64,000 nucleotides of DNA. Source: Tolypeutes matacus. Its lineage: Eukaryota; Chordata; Mammalia; Cingulata; Chlamyphoridae. Each line of letters begins with the position of its first letter. Positions within the stretch are counted from its first letter, which is position 1. The notes beneath the pieces are model-generated. The model was not told the DNA's origin and did no database searches. It worked only from the letters and a program-made list of their open reading frames with translations. This document shows, in pieces, positions 35,172-46,734 of this stretch. The position numbers and the translations under genes are program-made. The DNA is taken from contig JAKSZT010000142.1 in NCBI GenBank assembly GCA_026826555.1, forward strand, positions 1,163,591 to 1,227,590. Reading direction: 5' to 3'.

Positions 35172-36050
35172 TTAGTTTCCTAGCTGCTAAAACAAATACC
35201 ATGCAATGGGTTGGTGTGGTGGTTTGGAGCTTTATGTACCCCAGAAAAACATGTCTTAAAGCGAATCCATTCCTATGGGTATGAGCCCATTGTAAGTATA
35301 ACCTTTTGATGAGGCCTCTTCACTTAAGGTGTGACCCACCTCATTCAGGATGGGTCTTAATCCTATTAATGGAGTTCTTTATAAAGAATAAAATGCAGAG
35401 GGAGAGAAAGCCATGGAAGCAAGAAGCTAAAATCAGTGAAACTCGGAAGAGAAGGGAGAGACTGGAAGATGTTACCGTGTGTCTTACATGGGGCAGAGTA
35501 ACCAAGGATTGCCTGGCAGCCGGCTCCTAGAAAGACAGCATAGATTTGATTTAGAAATTTTCTTGGCCTCAAATTGTAAGCTAATAAATTCACATTGTTT
35601 AAACCAACCCATTTCATGGCATCTGCTTTGAACAGCCTAGGAAACTAAAACAGGTGGCTTAACGATAGAAATGTATTAGCTTGCTGTTTTGAGGATAGGG
35701 GAAGTCTAAAATAGAGATGTAAGCAAGGTGAGGGTTTCTTCCTGAAAACTGTGGCATTCTGGGGTGAGCTGCTGGTGATTCTTGGTCCTTGGCTTTTCCT
35801 TAACATCTTCTTTCTCTGCCAGTTACCATTAACTTCCAGGTTCTTGATGCTCCCCGTGGCTTCTCTCTGTGGACTTCTCTATAAGGCCACCATTAATAGG
35901 ATTTTGAACCATCTTGATTCGCTTGGGTCATACCTTAACTGGAGTAACCTCATCAAAAGCTCCTATTTACCATGGATTCACAGCCATAGGAATGGATTAA
36001 GATTAAGAAAATATTTTTCTGAGGTAATAACTCTAAGCCACTACAGTCAC
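35172..36050 (-). mobile_element. MaLR-like LTR, antisense, split by a second LTR
   Basis: Starts 'tagtttcctagctgctaaaa', the antisense end shared by MLT1-type LTRs, and resumes after the insertion at 35653 with 'ggtggcttaacgatagaaat', 'ggcattctggggtgagctgc' and 'gtcataccttaactgg...cctcatcaaaagctcctattt'. The last text also occurs in the LTR at 53571-54058, so both belong to one subfamily. Outer edges are approximate. Confidence 0.7.
35215..35652 (+). mobile_element. Solo LTR nested in another LTR
   Basis: 438 bp from TGTGGTGGTTTGG to CTAAAACA, the reverse orientation to its host LTR. Flanks gttgg (35210-35214) and ggtgg (35653-35657) match at 4 of 5 bases, fitting a slightly decayed 5-bp duplication. 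An 'aataaa' (about 35582) sits near the 3' end, as in MaLR LTRs. Confidence 0.75.
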
Positions 36051-36094
36051 CAATTCAGAGAAGCATTCTACACTGTTTTCTAAAACAGTGCTCA

Positions 36095-36338
36095 GGGAAG
36101 TGGCTGTGGCTCAATTGGTTGGGCTCCTGTTTACCATATGGGAAGCCCCAGGTTCAACTCCCAGGGCCTCCTGGTGAAGGCAAGTCGGCCCGCATGGCAT
36201 GGTGAGCTGATGGCCTGCACGGTGCAGTGAGCTGGTGCAGTAAGATGACCCAACAAAATGGAGGCAAACAGACAAAGAAAAATGCAAAGCAAATGGACAC
36301 AGCAAGGTGGGGGGGGGGGAGGGATAAATTAAAAAAAA
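36095..36338 (+). mobile_element. tRNA-derived SINE, long form (DAS III-like)
   Basis: Head 'gtggctcaattggttgggct' and 'ggttcaactcccagggcctc', then a 3' domain with 'atggtgagctgatggcctgc', an A-rich part, a G run and an A tail. Flanking duplication aaaacagtgctca (36082-36094) and aaaatagtgctca (36339-36351), 12 of 13 bases the same. Confidence 0.9.
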
Positions 36339-36391
36339 AAAATAGTGCTCACCTTCCCCACCTTTAACCCCAATTTATATTCTATCATACC

Positions 36392-37018
36392 TATTTTAGT
36401 TTGCTTAAAGCTGCTGGTAACAATATACCAAAATGGGTTAGATTTTATAATGTGAATTTATTAGGTTAAAAGTATACAGTTCTTTTGGCAAGGAAAATGT
36501 CCAAATCAAGGCATCATCAGAGATGCTGTCTCTCCAAAGGTCAGCTGCTGGCGATCCTGGATTCCTGCCATGTGGCAAGACACAATGGTGGCTCTCCAAG
36601 TCCTCTGCCTTCCTGTCCAGGCTCACTTTCTCCCCAAGCTCAGTTGTGGGCAATCAGGCACATGGCTCCTCTCTCCCCTCTCCTCTGGTTCTCCTCTCTG
36701 ATTTCAGGGGCCTCTTTCCTTGCCTCTGTGCTCCTCTGATTCCAGCTTCTGGCCCCCAGGACCTCTCTCTCAGCACCTCAGGTTTCTGTGTTTCTGTCAT
36801 TTTTCTCTGTGTTTTTCTGCTTTCAGTCCTCTGTTTATAAAGGACTCCATCAAGAGGACCAAGACCCATCCTGGGTCACACTTCACCGAGGTAATCCAGT
36901 GGAAGCCCCCTGGCCCCCCACTGAATTAAGTCAATCAAAGGGTCCTCCACCCTTAGGAGTAGATTAGCTTTAAGGACATGATCTTTTCTGGGATCCAGAA
37001 AAGCTTCAAACTGTCACA
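36392..37018 (-). mobile_element. Solo LTR, MaLR-like, antisense
   Basis: 627 bp. On the - strand it begins 'tgtgacagtttgaagctttt'. The + strand opens 'ttttagtttgcttaaagctg' and includes 'atttattaggttaaaagtat'. Flanks atacc (36387-36391) and gtacc (37019-37023) match at 4 of 5. The Ser/Pro/Leu-rich open frames inside are not genes. Confidence 0.75.
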
Positions 37019-38193
37019 GTACCCTTTTAGTTTCCTTCTTATCTTTTATCACTAGTGCTGATTATCTTATTTTTATATGTTTACTTATTGTCTGTCTAGA
37101 ATGTTTTTCTAGATGGAAGTTCAGTGAGGCAGAAAATGAGTCTTCCTTGTTCATTGTTGTATTCTCATAAGTTAGCACATAGTAGATACTCTTTAAATAT
37201 TTATTCAATAAGCAAATGAATAACTGAATACTTATAGAAGTGACATGGAAGCTATATATGTTGGGAGAGAGCTTTCAATATCATGTGTAGAGCTTTGTTT
37301 TGACATACTTTATGCCAAATGCTGACCAGGGTCATTGTGGTGGGCTTTGTGATATTTTAGGCCATGGGGAAGTTAATGTAGGGAACCTATGTGCTAGTTT
37401 GGCCTTCATTAAGGACATGACATGGTTTACTGCTGTGTGTGTGTGGTATGACTAGTGACTGAGCACTGCTGGCTTGAGGATGGAAGTTGGGATGGCTGTC
37501 TGAATGTTTAATATCCCTTTCCAACTGGATTGCTGGAGTAGAGAAGAGAGCCATTCACCAAGGAGAGGAGGGATGAATGCTCTGTATATTTTTCCCTAAA
37601 GGAATAATTCAGATAAGTTGTATTTCTTAATGCAAATGATACCACACTAGTTTCTAATTTTATGTTGTATCTTGGAATTGAAGAGCAAAAGAAAGTCTTT
37701 TGGGCACTTTTTATGATAAAATGATTCTGTTTTCATCCTGATAGAATGGGTACAGATTAGGACAGAGAAGGAAGGGTGACTTGTATGCCAATAGTCAGAA
37801 TTATATCACTGTACTCCATAACAATAAAAAATCTTAAGGTCTTCTAATAGTATGTACAACATTGAAATATTCATCCCCTTTCAGTAACAAAGGGACAATC
37901 ATTTTATAAAGCACAAATAACCTAATCACTTTCATCTATTCAGCAACTATGTGGTATAATAACAAAACATCCAAAATTAACAGAGTAATCATAACATTCC
38001 AGATGCTTTCGGTGAAGATTTTTTTGATTGTTGGGAACTCCTAAGTTCACTCACCAGTGAATGTAAATGAGTTAGCAGGCTGTGAGTTAATACTTAAATA
38101 CTGCTGAGTCATAATTACAGAGACTATGGGGAACCCCCTTCAGCTAAGTAAAACCATTTCTCTCTGGAACTCTAGGAAATACATCATTCTGGG
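37019..38193. other. Intergenic with an L2 piece
   Basis: An L2 3' end in sense lies at about 37125-37235 ('ttagcacatagtagatactctttaaatatttattcaataagc'-like, read in parts). The rest is unassigned and without a gene. Confidence 0.55.
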
Positions 38194-38837
38194 TGTATTA
38201 GTCAGTCAAAGGGATGCTTATGGAAAGTGCAAGAACTCTGTTGGCTTTTATAAAGGGTATTTATTTGGAGTAGAAGTTTATAGTGACCAGGCCCTAAAGA
38301 GTCCAACTCAAGGTACTGTAAGAGGTACTTTCTTACCCAAATTCTGCTGCCACATTTTGATGCAAGATGGAGGACAATGTCTGTGAGGGTTCAGCCTTCC
38401 TCCTCCTCTTAAGGCTTTGTGGTCCCAGCTTCTTCTGATCTCAGCCATAGGCTGGCATAAGGCTCATCACTATGCCAAACAAACTATACGGGCTTGTTTC
38501 CTTCCGGGCTCAGCTGCTCTGCACTCTCCACAAGATCAGGTGTAGCCTATCAGGCTCATCTCCTTCCCGGGGCCCAGTCTATGGAGCACTCTCTCTTCCT
38601 GTGTATCTGCTTCTGTGTGTCTACTTTGTGTAAGAATCTGTTTTATCAACCCAAGGGAACTGGGACTCGACGCTGAGTTGCACTCTAATGATGTGGTTGG
38701 AGCAAAGCCCTAATTTGATCAGACTTTTCAGCTGAATCTAATACAATCAAAGGGTTATCATGCCAGAGGAACAGGCCAGTTTACAAACATAACCTGTATT
38801 TCTTTTTGGAATTCATAAATAATATCAAACTGCTACA
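38194..38837 (-). mobile_element. Solo LTR, MaLR-like, antisense
   Basis: 644 bp, TGTATTAGTC to CTGCTACA, with a perfect 5-bp duplication ctggg (38189-38193 and 38838-38842). Same subfamily as 11690-12270. Confidence 0.85.
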
Positions 38838-39115
38838 CTGGGCATCAAGGTTTTAAAGAGTGTTGATGATTGAAAACTGACAGCATTATCTTTCTTTGAT
38901 TAAAATCAAACAATTTAAAATTCCCCTATTTTACTAAACACGATTAATTAATTCATTGAAGCCCACACTGGGCTGTTCATGAACATTTAGATATTTACCC
39001 CTTTGCTAAATAGTCTGACACTAACAGAAATCTGAATATTTTTGTTTTACTGCCTCTTCTCTTGCTGACAAATTTCTGGCAAACACTGGTCTTTTTCTCA
39101 GTGTACCTACTTGTA

Positions 39116-39630
39116 TGTAGTAAGCCATCTTGACGCAGGCTAGTTTAGGGAATGGGAAGAGGACTGGCAGAAAACCATAGCCGTGAAGCACGTGGCCATG
39201 GAATTCTACCTGGAAACCCTGAAAGAAAGACCCCCACCAGAAAGCTGCTGGAAGAACTCGCGGGAACCCCCCCCCATTTAGAAAAAGATTTTGTCTGGGA
39301 CCAAGGAAAAGCCCGAATATTCCCAAGGGGCCTTATCATTGCCCCCCTACCCCCCAGGAGAATTGAGGCGTGGGGTAATCAATGAAAACAGCAAACAACT
39401 ATGACACCTGACCCGAACATTAGCAAGTGGGAAGAATAATTAACGGTATAAAAAGCAAGTGCAGAGGCTAAATAACCCCTTTTTCTCTCTTCTCTGCCTG
39501 GACTAGCCCTCAAGTATATCTGGGAACCCTTAATCTGTTATTTTCTCCCATTTCTATCCTCTTCTCTCATTTCCTTAATAAACCGGCCTAACTTAAACTG
39601 GCATGTTCTTAAATTCTTTTATGTAACACA
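39116..39630 (+). mobile_element. ERV-type solo LTR, probably class I
   Basis: About 0.5 kb starting TGTAGTAAGCC. It has the layout of a retroviral LTR: a U3-like GC-richer part, a TATA box 'ggtataaaaag' near 39444, then a pyrimidine-rich R/U5-like part, and 'aataaa' at about 39577. It is unlike the MaLR LTRs of the window. No internal viral genes lie next to it, so it is solo. The right edge is uncertain and I found no convincing duplication. The class I call is inference from the layout only. Confidence 0.55.
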
Positions 39631-40805
39631 GCCAAGAACCTAGAGAAAATCTGATAAGTTTTTCTTTTATAATATAATGCTCTTATAACACTTTAGATTT
39701 AGAATCCATATGTCTGTGTTTATGTTAGTTTGATTCACTAGGTCCAAGGAAGTACTAGTAAACGTGAGATTCAGTGTCTGGACAGTTTCACACTTATTTG
39801 ATTTACAGAACCTTAATTTTTTTTTCTTTGCTTACTTCCTAAGGAGAGGCCAGACCATAATGCATCAGTAGAATACAACTAACTCTAAGATTGGTTGTTG
39901 GTTATAAGAAATACTTTCTTAGGCATGGGAATTTTCACATTACTTGAAAGAGGAAACATATATGATGAAGGGAATAATTATTTTATTTTTATTTGGTGGA
40001 TGGTTTTGTTCTCTCCAGTAGAGTCCAGTTCAATACTAGGTCTTAAGCAAAAATTCCCACAAACAATCTTATTTTCACTCACACCTTGAAATGGCAGAGT
40101 GGGTCAGTGTAAGAGCTGCCTGGGTGGAAGCATACCCATTTCTCAGATCACTTCACCCTCTTCCTACTTTCAGAAACAGTAGGTAAAACACATGGTCAGT
40201 GGAGGAATGGATATTGGGAAATCTGGTCACAGAGGAATTTACATATAGGATCCTGCATTGGTGTATATTGTGGCTGCTTACCTATTAAGGTTTGCATAGG
40301 TTTTGGTTAAGGAAAAAATATTCATTCACTGCACATGAAGTTCTGTGATTTCTTTTATAGATCAAAACTAAAATTCCTGCCAGATCAGAATATATGATAT
40401 TAGGCCATAAGACTGAATTTCCAAGTTGGTAAGACAAAAGAGTTCTAGAAAGAACAGGCTGGATCTCAGATTACCAGTCTAAAGTTTGGTTAAACTCAGA
40501 TGTAGCTGCAAAGAGGTGGATTTTGGGGGCAGGAAGGGGTCACGGAAAGAATTAATGCATTGCTGAGTTTCATAAAAATAACTTAAGATTTGAGTTTCAA
40601 ATATGTGACATATGTCATATGGTTTCATTGTTTCTAATTTATACCCCCATTGCTTACTGTTTCCCTATCTGGATCTATCAAACACAAAATGGGGCAAACA
40701 AGCAACCAAACATATCCTAAATCAATCTCTCAATGGCAGAGAACATTGGAGATTTTAAAAGCAATAGCATAACTCTAGTTAAATACTATTTGGAGTAAAT
40801 ATGAT
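39631..40805. other. Upstream region of the OR4M gene
   Basis: AT-rich and without recognised repeats. If the gene follows the usual OR plan, its promoter and one or more non-coding 5' exons lie in or before this stretch. I cannot place a transcription start. Confidence 0.4.
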
Positions 40806-40822
40806 TTTTTTATTTTTCATAG
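40806..40822 (+). promoter_or_regulatory. Candidate 3' splice site of the OR4M coding exon
   Basis: A T-rich tract followed by CAT-AG, ending 29 bases before the ATG. This is where a 5'-UTR intron normally ends in OR genes. Confidence 0.5.
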
Positions 40823-40851
40823 CCATATTATGAAAAAAGTGAATTGAAGAA

Positions 40852-41775
40852 ATGGAACCTGCAAATTATACCAGGTTGACAGAGTTTGTTCTCACTGGTC
40901 TATCCCAGACGCGGGAGACGCAACTAATCCTATTTGTTATCTTTCTATCCTTCTATTTGTTCATCCTTCCAGGGAATGTTCTTATCATTTGCACTATCAA
41001 GCATGACCCTCATCTGACCTCACCCATGTATTTCCTGTTGGCTAATCTGGCCTTCCTTGATATTTGGTACTCCTCCATCACAGCCCCTAAAATGCTAGTA
41101 GACTTCTTTGTGGAGAGGAAGATAATTTCCTTTGGAGGATGCATCGCACAGCTCTTCTTCTTGCACTTTGTCGGGGCTTCAGAAATGTTCCTGCTCACAG
41201 TGATGGCCTTTGACCGCTATGCTGCCATCTGCCGCCCCCTCCACTATGCTACCATCATGAATCGACGTCTCTGCTGTATCCTAGTGGCTCTCTCCTGGTT
41301 GGGTGGCTTCATCCATTCTATTATACAAGTGGCTCTCATTGTTCAACTTCCCTTCTGTGGGCCTAATGAGTTAGACAGTTACTTCTGTGACATCACACAG
41401 GTTGTCAGGATTGCCTGTGCCGACACCTTCCCAGAAGAGTTAGTGATGATCTTTAGCAGTGGTCTCATCTCCGTGGTGTGCTTCATTGCTCTGCTAGTGT
41501 CCTATGCCTTCCTTCTGGCCATGCTCAAGAAACACTCAGGTGAGAGTGCCAGTCGGGCCATGTCCACCTGCTATTCCCACATCAACATTGTGGTGCTAAT
41601 GTTTGGGCCATCCATCTACATTTATGCCCGCCCATTTGACTCTTTTTCTCTAGATAAAGTGGTGTCTGTGTTCCACACTGTAATATTCCCTTTGCTTAAT
41701 CCTATCATCTACACATTGAGAAACAAGGAAGTAAAGACAGCCATGAGGAAGTTGGTCAACAGATATATTTTATGA
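40852..41775 (+). CDS. OR4M1: Olfactory receptor OR4M1/OR4M2 orthologue
   Basis: Odorant-receptor GPCR, intact, 307 residues, in one exon. Features in order: N-glycosylation site Asn5-Tyr-Thr; TM1 with LPGN (39-42); SPMYFLL (57-63); disulfide cysteines 97 and 179; [13 protein letters not shown] at the TM3/IL2 junction (118-130); [13 protein letters not shown] in EC2; SY at TM5 (217-218); RAMSTCYSH at TM6 (235-243); [12 protein letters not shown] at TM7 (280-291). Wording is almost the same as human OR4M1 as I remember it (MEPANYT against [26 protein letters not shown] shared). The C-terminus and third intracellular loop look a few residues shorter than the human protein (about 313). The start is the first Met, in register with the family. 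The next gene 14 kb on is OR4N, as in human 14q11.2. The ligand is not known to me. Confidence 0.96.
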   Translation: MEPANYTRLTEFVLTGLSQTRETQLILFVIFLSFYLFILPGNVLIICTIKHDPHLTSPMYFLLANLAFLDIWYSSITAPKMLVDFFVERKIISFGGCIAQLFFLHFVGASEMFLLTVMAFDRYAAICRPLHYATIMNRRLCCILVALSWLGGFIHSIIQVALIVQLPFCGPNELDSYFCDITQVVRIACADTFPEELVMIFSSGLISVVCFIALLVSYAFLLAMLKKHSGESASRAMSTCYSHINIVVLMFGPSIYIYARPFDSFSLDKVVSVFHTVIFPLLNPIIYTLRNKEVKTAMRKLVNRYIL

Positions 41776-43864
41776 AAAGAGAAGTGAAAGAATAATGGTA
41801 TATTCTACAGTCCTCTTGAGGATCATTGTCCTCAAGTAGGAAGCACTCATAGCTGTAATAATGATGCTTTCACTACCTCCTTTCAACTGACTTCTTGAAA
41901 TCCCACTATATTTTTCCTCTATTTGGTGGAAAAAAAAAAAAAGACAAAAATTTTACACATACTCAACATGAAATTTAGGCAGATCATAATTAGAATTTAG
42001 AATATAGTAAAGGCCTAATACCCACATTTCAGTAATCATTTATTAAGTAACTACCCTGAAAGAGGTTCTGGATGTCAGGGGAATGTGTGCTGAGAAATAA
42101 TAAAATAAATAAGATGTAGGGAACATTTCCACTATGAACTTGAAGAAGTGTGTCCAGTATATGAAATTGACTAGCTTCAAGTGACCAAATTAAATATTTG
42201 GATAGTTTAGGTTACTCCAACACTAGCTCTTTGTAACAACTGGATCCAATAATAACAATAAGTACATCAATAACCAATTTATTGAGTGCTTACTATGTGC
42301 TTGGCACCTTCTAAATACTTTTTAATCTTGGCCCAGGGGGATGGCATTTGGTAAATCATCTTCCTGTACCTGGAGGAACAGATTGTCTATTTTATTCTTT
42401 ATCTCTTCCTCTTCTGAGAGTTAATGATGGAAACTGAGGAATCATTTATACAAGAAATCTCTACTCATATTTCAGGTGGTAGCCACTCAACGTTATTGAT
42501 TACAGAACTCAATATTCTGCCACATTCTGAAACTATATTTATGGATTCAGAGCAGTGTGGTTTGGTTGGGCCATGAAGGCCTCCTCTTTTTCCAGAGGTA
42601 GCCTCCAACCAGCTAGAAGTTTTTGTAGCCATTTTCTACTTTTATCTCCCAGGATTTGGGATTTTAGGTTAGCTGTGATTGCTAGACATCCATCTGTATG
42701 ATTTTTTAAAATAATTCTCTTTTTGTGACTGTTACAGGTTTTCTCTACTTGCTAGTTCTGCCTCATATTTAAATTGGTAAAGTGCTGGTTTTGTTAGCAC
42801 TATAATTCAGAGTTGTTTCTCATTAATCCAATTTTTTTAGTACATATGCAAAAGACCAATAGGTTTTGATTCTTGTGACGCTCTACTCAATTATTTATTA
42901 ATGATCAGTTTCTTATTCCTTGACACTTATAACCCAATTACAGACCATGTATCAGAATGTAAAAGGTAGATTCAAACACTTGAGTTCATAGGGTATGTTT
43001 ATTTACTTAAATTAAAATTTCAATTCAAACTAGGGAGTCTATCCATCAAATGGCTGGAACACTTAATATGCATTGAGCTCTAGTCTTTTACTTTATTTAA
43101 TGAGATAACATGACTAGATTGTGAGAGAAAAAGATTCCTGTTAATATCAGGAATGAATAGATATAAATGAATGATCGAAGCATCCCATAGTTATTATTTA
43201 TCTGTAGAGTTTCTGTTATTGTTTTGGACCCATTGCATTTCATGTACACAGGATGGATTGATAGCTCATAGAGTTTCTTCTTTGCATTAGGAATTTTGCT
43301 GTATGACAACCTTCTTCTACCCTCAATGCCACTGTGACTTCTCTCCTAGGACCCTAACAGCATGGATTGGAATTATGATTCTTGAATTTTGAATTGACTT
43401 TCATCACCTAGAAATGAATAAAACAGTAGACTTCTCTAATATTTATCAATGAGGATTAATATATTATCTAAACTACAAAGGATATACATATAAATAAAAA
43501 AATAATGACATGTTTTTAGAACTCACGTTACCTTATTGTCATCTCTCTCTATGTGAACCAGCCAGGCATCTGTTCATTTTGTCCTCTGTCCTTCTAGGAA
43601 AAAGATCATTCACTTGATATAGTATTTAAACACCAGTGAGTGTACTGCTGCTACAGAAGGATATTTGTTGGAAAAATTTCAGTAGGAATAAAAAGGAATA
43701 AAAAATAATCAAAACAGAAGGCAATGAAGAACTGTTTAGTTCAAAATATTATCTGGATTTAGTAACTAATAAAGAAGAAGTAGAGAATATCTGACACACT
43801 AGTAAACAATGACTGAGCCTGATTCATGGAAGACATGGTTAGAATAATACTTTGATAAAGGTTC
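41776..43864. other. 3' flank of OR4M, mostly unassigned
   Basis: Candidate polyA signals (overlapping AATAAA) at 42099-42109, about 325 bases past the stop. A short MIR/L2-like antisense piece lies at about 42255-42330 ('tttattgagtgcttactatg'). No other gene. Confidence 0.5.
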
Positions 43865-44087
43865 TCAACCAGGGGAAATTTTAATCTTGGTTAATTTGAC
43901 TCTCTGTAGATGTTTTTGGTGGTCAAAATTAGGGGTACTATTAGCATCTATTAGCACGCTGGTAGAAGCTGGGGATGCCGCTAAACTTCCTACATTGCAC
44001 AAGGCAGCCTTCCCTCAACTCTCCAAAAATTATGTAGCTGAAAATGTCAGTAGTGCCAAAACTGAGAAACTCTGGCTTAGAAAATGA
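43865..44087 (+). mobile_element. hAT-Charlie MITE, MER20-like
   Basis: Near full-length copy: 'ggttctcaaccaggggaaat', 'gatgtttttggtggtcaaaa', 'ggggatgccgctaaacttcc', 'aaaatgtcagtagtgccaaa' and terminal 'gagaaactctgg' match my memory of MER20, inverted ends included. The small open frame in it is a by-product. Confidence 0.75.
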
Positions 44088-46734
44088 GCAGGAATAAGGT
44101 ACACTAGTGTAAAGAAATAGATATTAAACAACAACCTCATTTCATCTTCAGTTATGCCTCTAAATAACACAGTACACTCAGAGGTCAAATACCTAATTTG
44201 CCTGGAGACTCTTTTTCTCCATGTAACTCTTCTCTATTTCCTCTCAGTTATTTCCAAATGCCTGTTAATGATTGTGTGTGTGTGTGTGTGTGCATTTTAG
44301 ATTCTCCTTATTTTTCTTCCTCTCAAAACTGCTCTTACACTTCTATTTTCAGTATCAGTCATCTTTGGATTGATTAGTTAATATATTTAGTTCCAGATTG
44401 TTATTATTCTTTCAATTACTCACTGACTTGCCTGAGATTTTATAACTCAGGTTCCACCAACAACCTCAATGCTTTATTAATCTCAAAATTACCAAGATAG
44501 ACTCTATTACATCTGGTGAAAAAAAAATCTTTATTATGAAAACAAAATAAAAATTCTTTATGTTTTATGAAATTACTAAAATTACATAAGTTCATTAAAA
44601 ATTAAAAAATATATAAACATACAAAGAAGAAAATAAAATCCTTGGAAATCTTTGTTCCAAGGAATATGTATTTTCCTTTAGCAAAGTTTGTAGAGGTCCT
44701 GCTCATCTAGCTTCATTGGAAACAGGCCAGTTGGCCAATCATGCTTTGCTGCACAATATAATTAACCATAATTAAATAAATGGAGGTGGGAATGGAGCAA
44801 AATCTACAAAGTTCTTCATAAATCCAAGTGTAACCCTTGGATTTTATAACTAGCAAATCTGACATGTAAATAAGTCTATAAAGTTTGAAATGCAATAAAA
44901 TTTGGAAATTTTCCAAGAAGTCTTTTGATGAAACTACCAGAGAACAAACTCCAGCTAACCACATGAACTGAGAAATTAGAACAAAAGGCTCGGTGCTGAA
45001 TATTAAATATATTAAACTATAAACTGAAGACTGAAACTAATATGGGATTAACGTGATGAAGTATGTAAATGCTATATGCTTCAATTATAGAACTGCTCTC
45101 CATTTCCACCTGGTGGTACATTAGGTAACTTTACTGACCCTTTCACTAAAACTAATACACATTTTGGATAAGAGGTTTGAAATGAAAGAATGGCAAGAAC
45201 TTGGGTAGATATAAATAAACATACATTGTATAAAACAACAACAACAAGCTTTTTCTGAAATAAAAAAAGAGTAAAGAACTAAAGTTCATGACAATAACAT
45301 TTATATAATTCAGGAGTCAGTGTGATTACAATTAAATGCATTAAGATCTTTATGTTTTTCTGAGGCTATTGAATTACCTTTTATTTTGGTTAGTTATCAG
45401 TTTTGATAGTCTATGCCACAGAAACAAACACCACAAAAATATTTCATTGACTTTACATATAAAAAATTTATTTTTCACTCATGCAACACCTGTTACAGGA
45501 TTGGGAAACTCTCCGGGACACTGAAAAAATAAAATAAAAATGCATGACAAATAGCATAAATTAGAAAGGCAATTTTAGAAGCTGTTTGCCCGAGGTCCCT
45601 ATACTGCTCTAAAGCTGTGCTGTCCAATGCAGCATCCTCTGGCCACATGAATCTATCTAAATTAAAAATTAATTAAAAATAAGAAAAATTTAAAATTTAG
45701 TTCCTTAGTTGCACCAGCCTCATGAAGTGAACAATAGCTACATGTGTCTGGTTGGTACCATTAGAAAACAAATCAAATTTTCTATAATAAAATAAGTTTT
45801 TTGAAATTTTAAGATATTTATTAGGTCTGTACTATGAACAATGATAAAATTAGTACATACCTTTCTTTTTTTTTCTCCAACCCAGATTATAGTGATTAAA
45901 AAGTATTATCTCTCTTAATTTTACATTTCTACTGTTAAATATGCTTATAATTCGATTATTTAATTACAGCTTTAATAATATGCTTTGATTTCCAGAAATG
46001 ATAGATCAATCACCATAGTTATTCTTCCTCCCACCTTTTTACTTCCCTACTAAATTTTTATTATCTTATTTCTTTATTTCTTATTTGTATAATATATTAT
46101 CTATTGAAGAGTTGATAGTAATAAAAATTATAATGATATGAACCCAGGCATACATACCTGTATTTTTAAGGAATGTTATCATCTTTAGGGTGTACTGTGT
46201 TCCCCTTCATCCCATTCTTTTCCTTCCCCTCTCAAAGGGACACCCCTATCCTGATTTTATCCTTTTTCTGAAGTTGCCTCAATCTTCTTTTGGTTGCAAG
46301 GAATTTATTCTCTAGTATATTAAACAGGAAAAGCTCCTAAGCAGAAGATTCTCTGGGTTAGTGCATATTTAAAACTGTTTTCTATATCATCTCAATACTT
46401 GATGTACAACTTGATCTTTGGAAAAATTGAATTTCTTGAAAATATTGGCCCAGTATTTCATAATTTTTATGTCATTATTGAAAGAAGTCTGATATTAACT
46501 CACCTCACCTGCTTTGGGAGTAACTTCCTTACCTCCATACTTTATTTATTTGAACAAAGGATATTTCTTTATATTTAAAGACCTGCACTTTTAAGAGGCT
46601 AGGTCTCAGAGTTGACCATTTTGGGACAATTTTTTCTTTACTATTCAGTTTCTTTATTTTCAGGAAATAAAATATTAATAATTTAAATATTTGGGTTTTT
46701 TTTTCATACTTATATGACTATTCTGAAATAGGAT
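44088..46734. other. Intergenic, mostly unassigned
   Basis: Includes a (TG)n run at about 44272-44293 and a hAT-like MITE at 45609-45766. AT-rich and without a gene I can support. Confidence 0.5.
45609..45766 (+). mobile_element. hAT-type MITE fragment
   Basis: 'aagctgtgctgtccaatgca', 'ggccacatgaa' and 'aatagctacatgtgtctggt' are the marks of an abundant old Charlie-related MITE with inverted repeats. I do not give the subfamily name. Confidence 0.65.

Noticed and set aside
36485..36929. Overlapping Ser/Pro/Leu-rich open frames
   Set aside because: They lie in the antisense LTR at 36392-37018; similar frames arise in every LTR of this type.
39021..39385. Open frames on both strands in the ERV-type LTR
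   Set aside because: No viral protein motif is seen; the segment has LTR signals (TATA, AATAAA) and stands alone.
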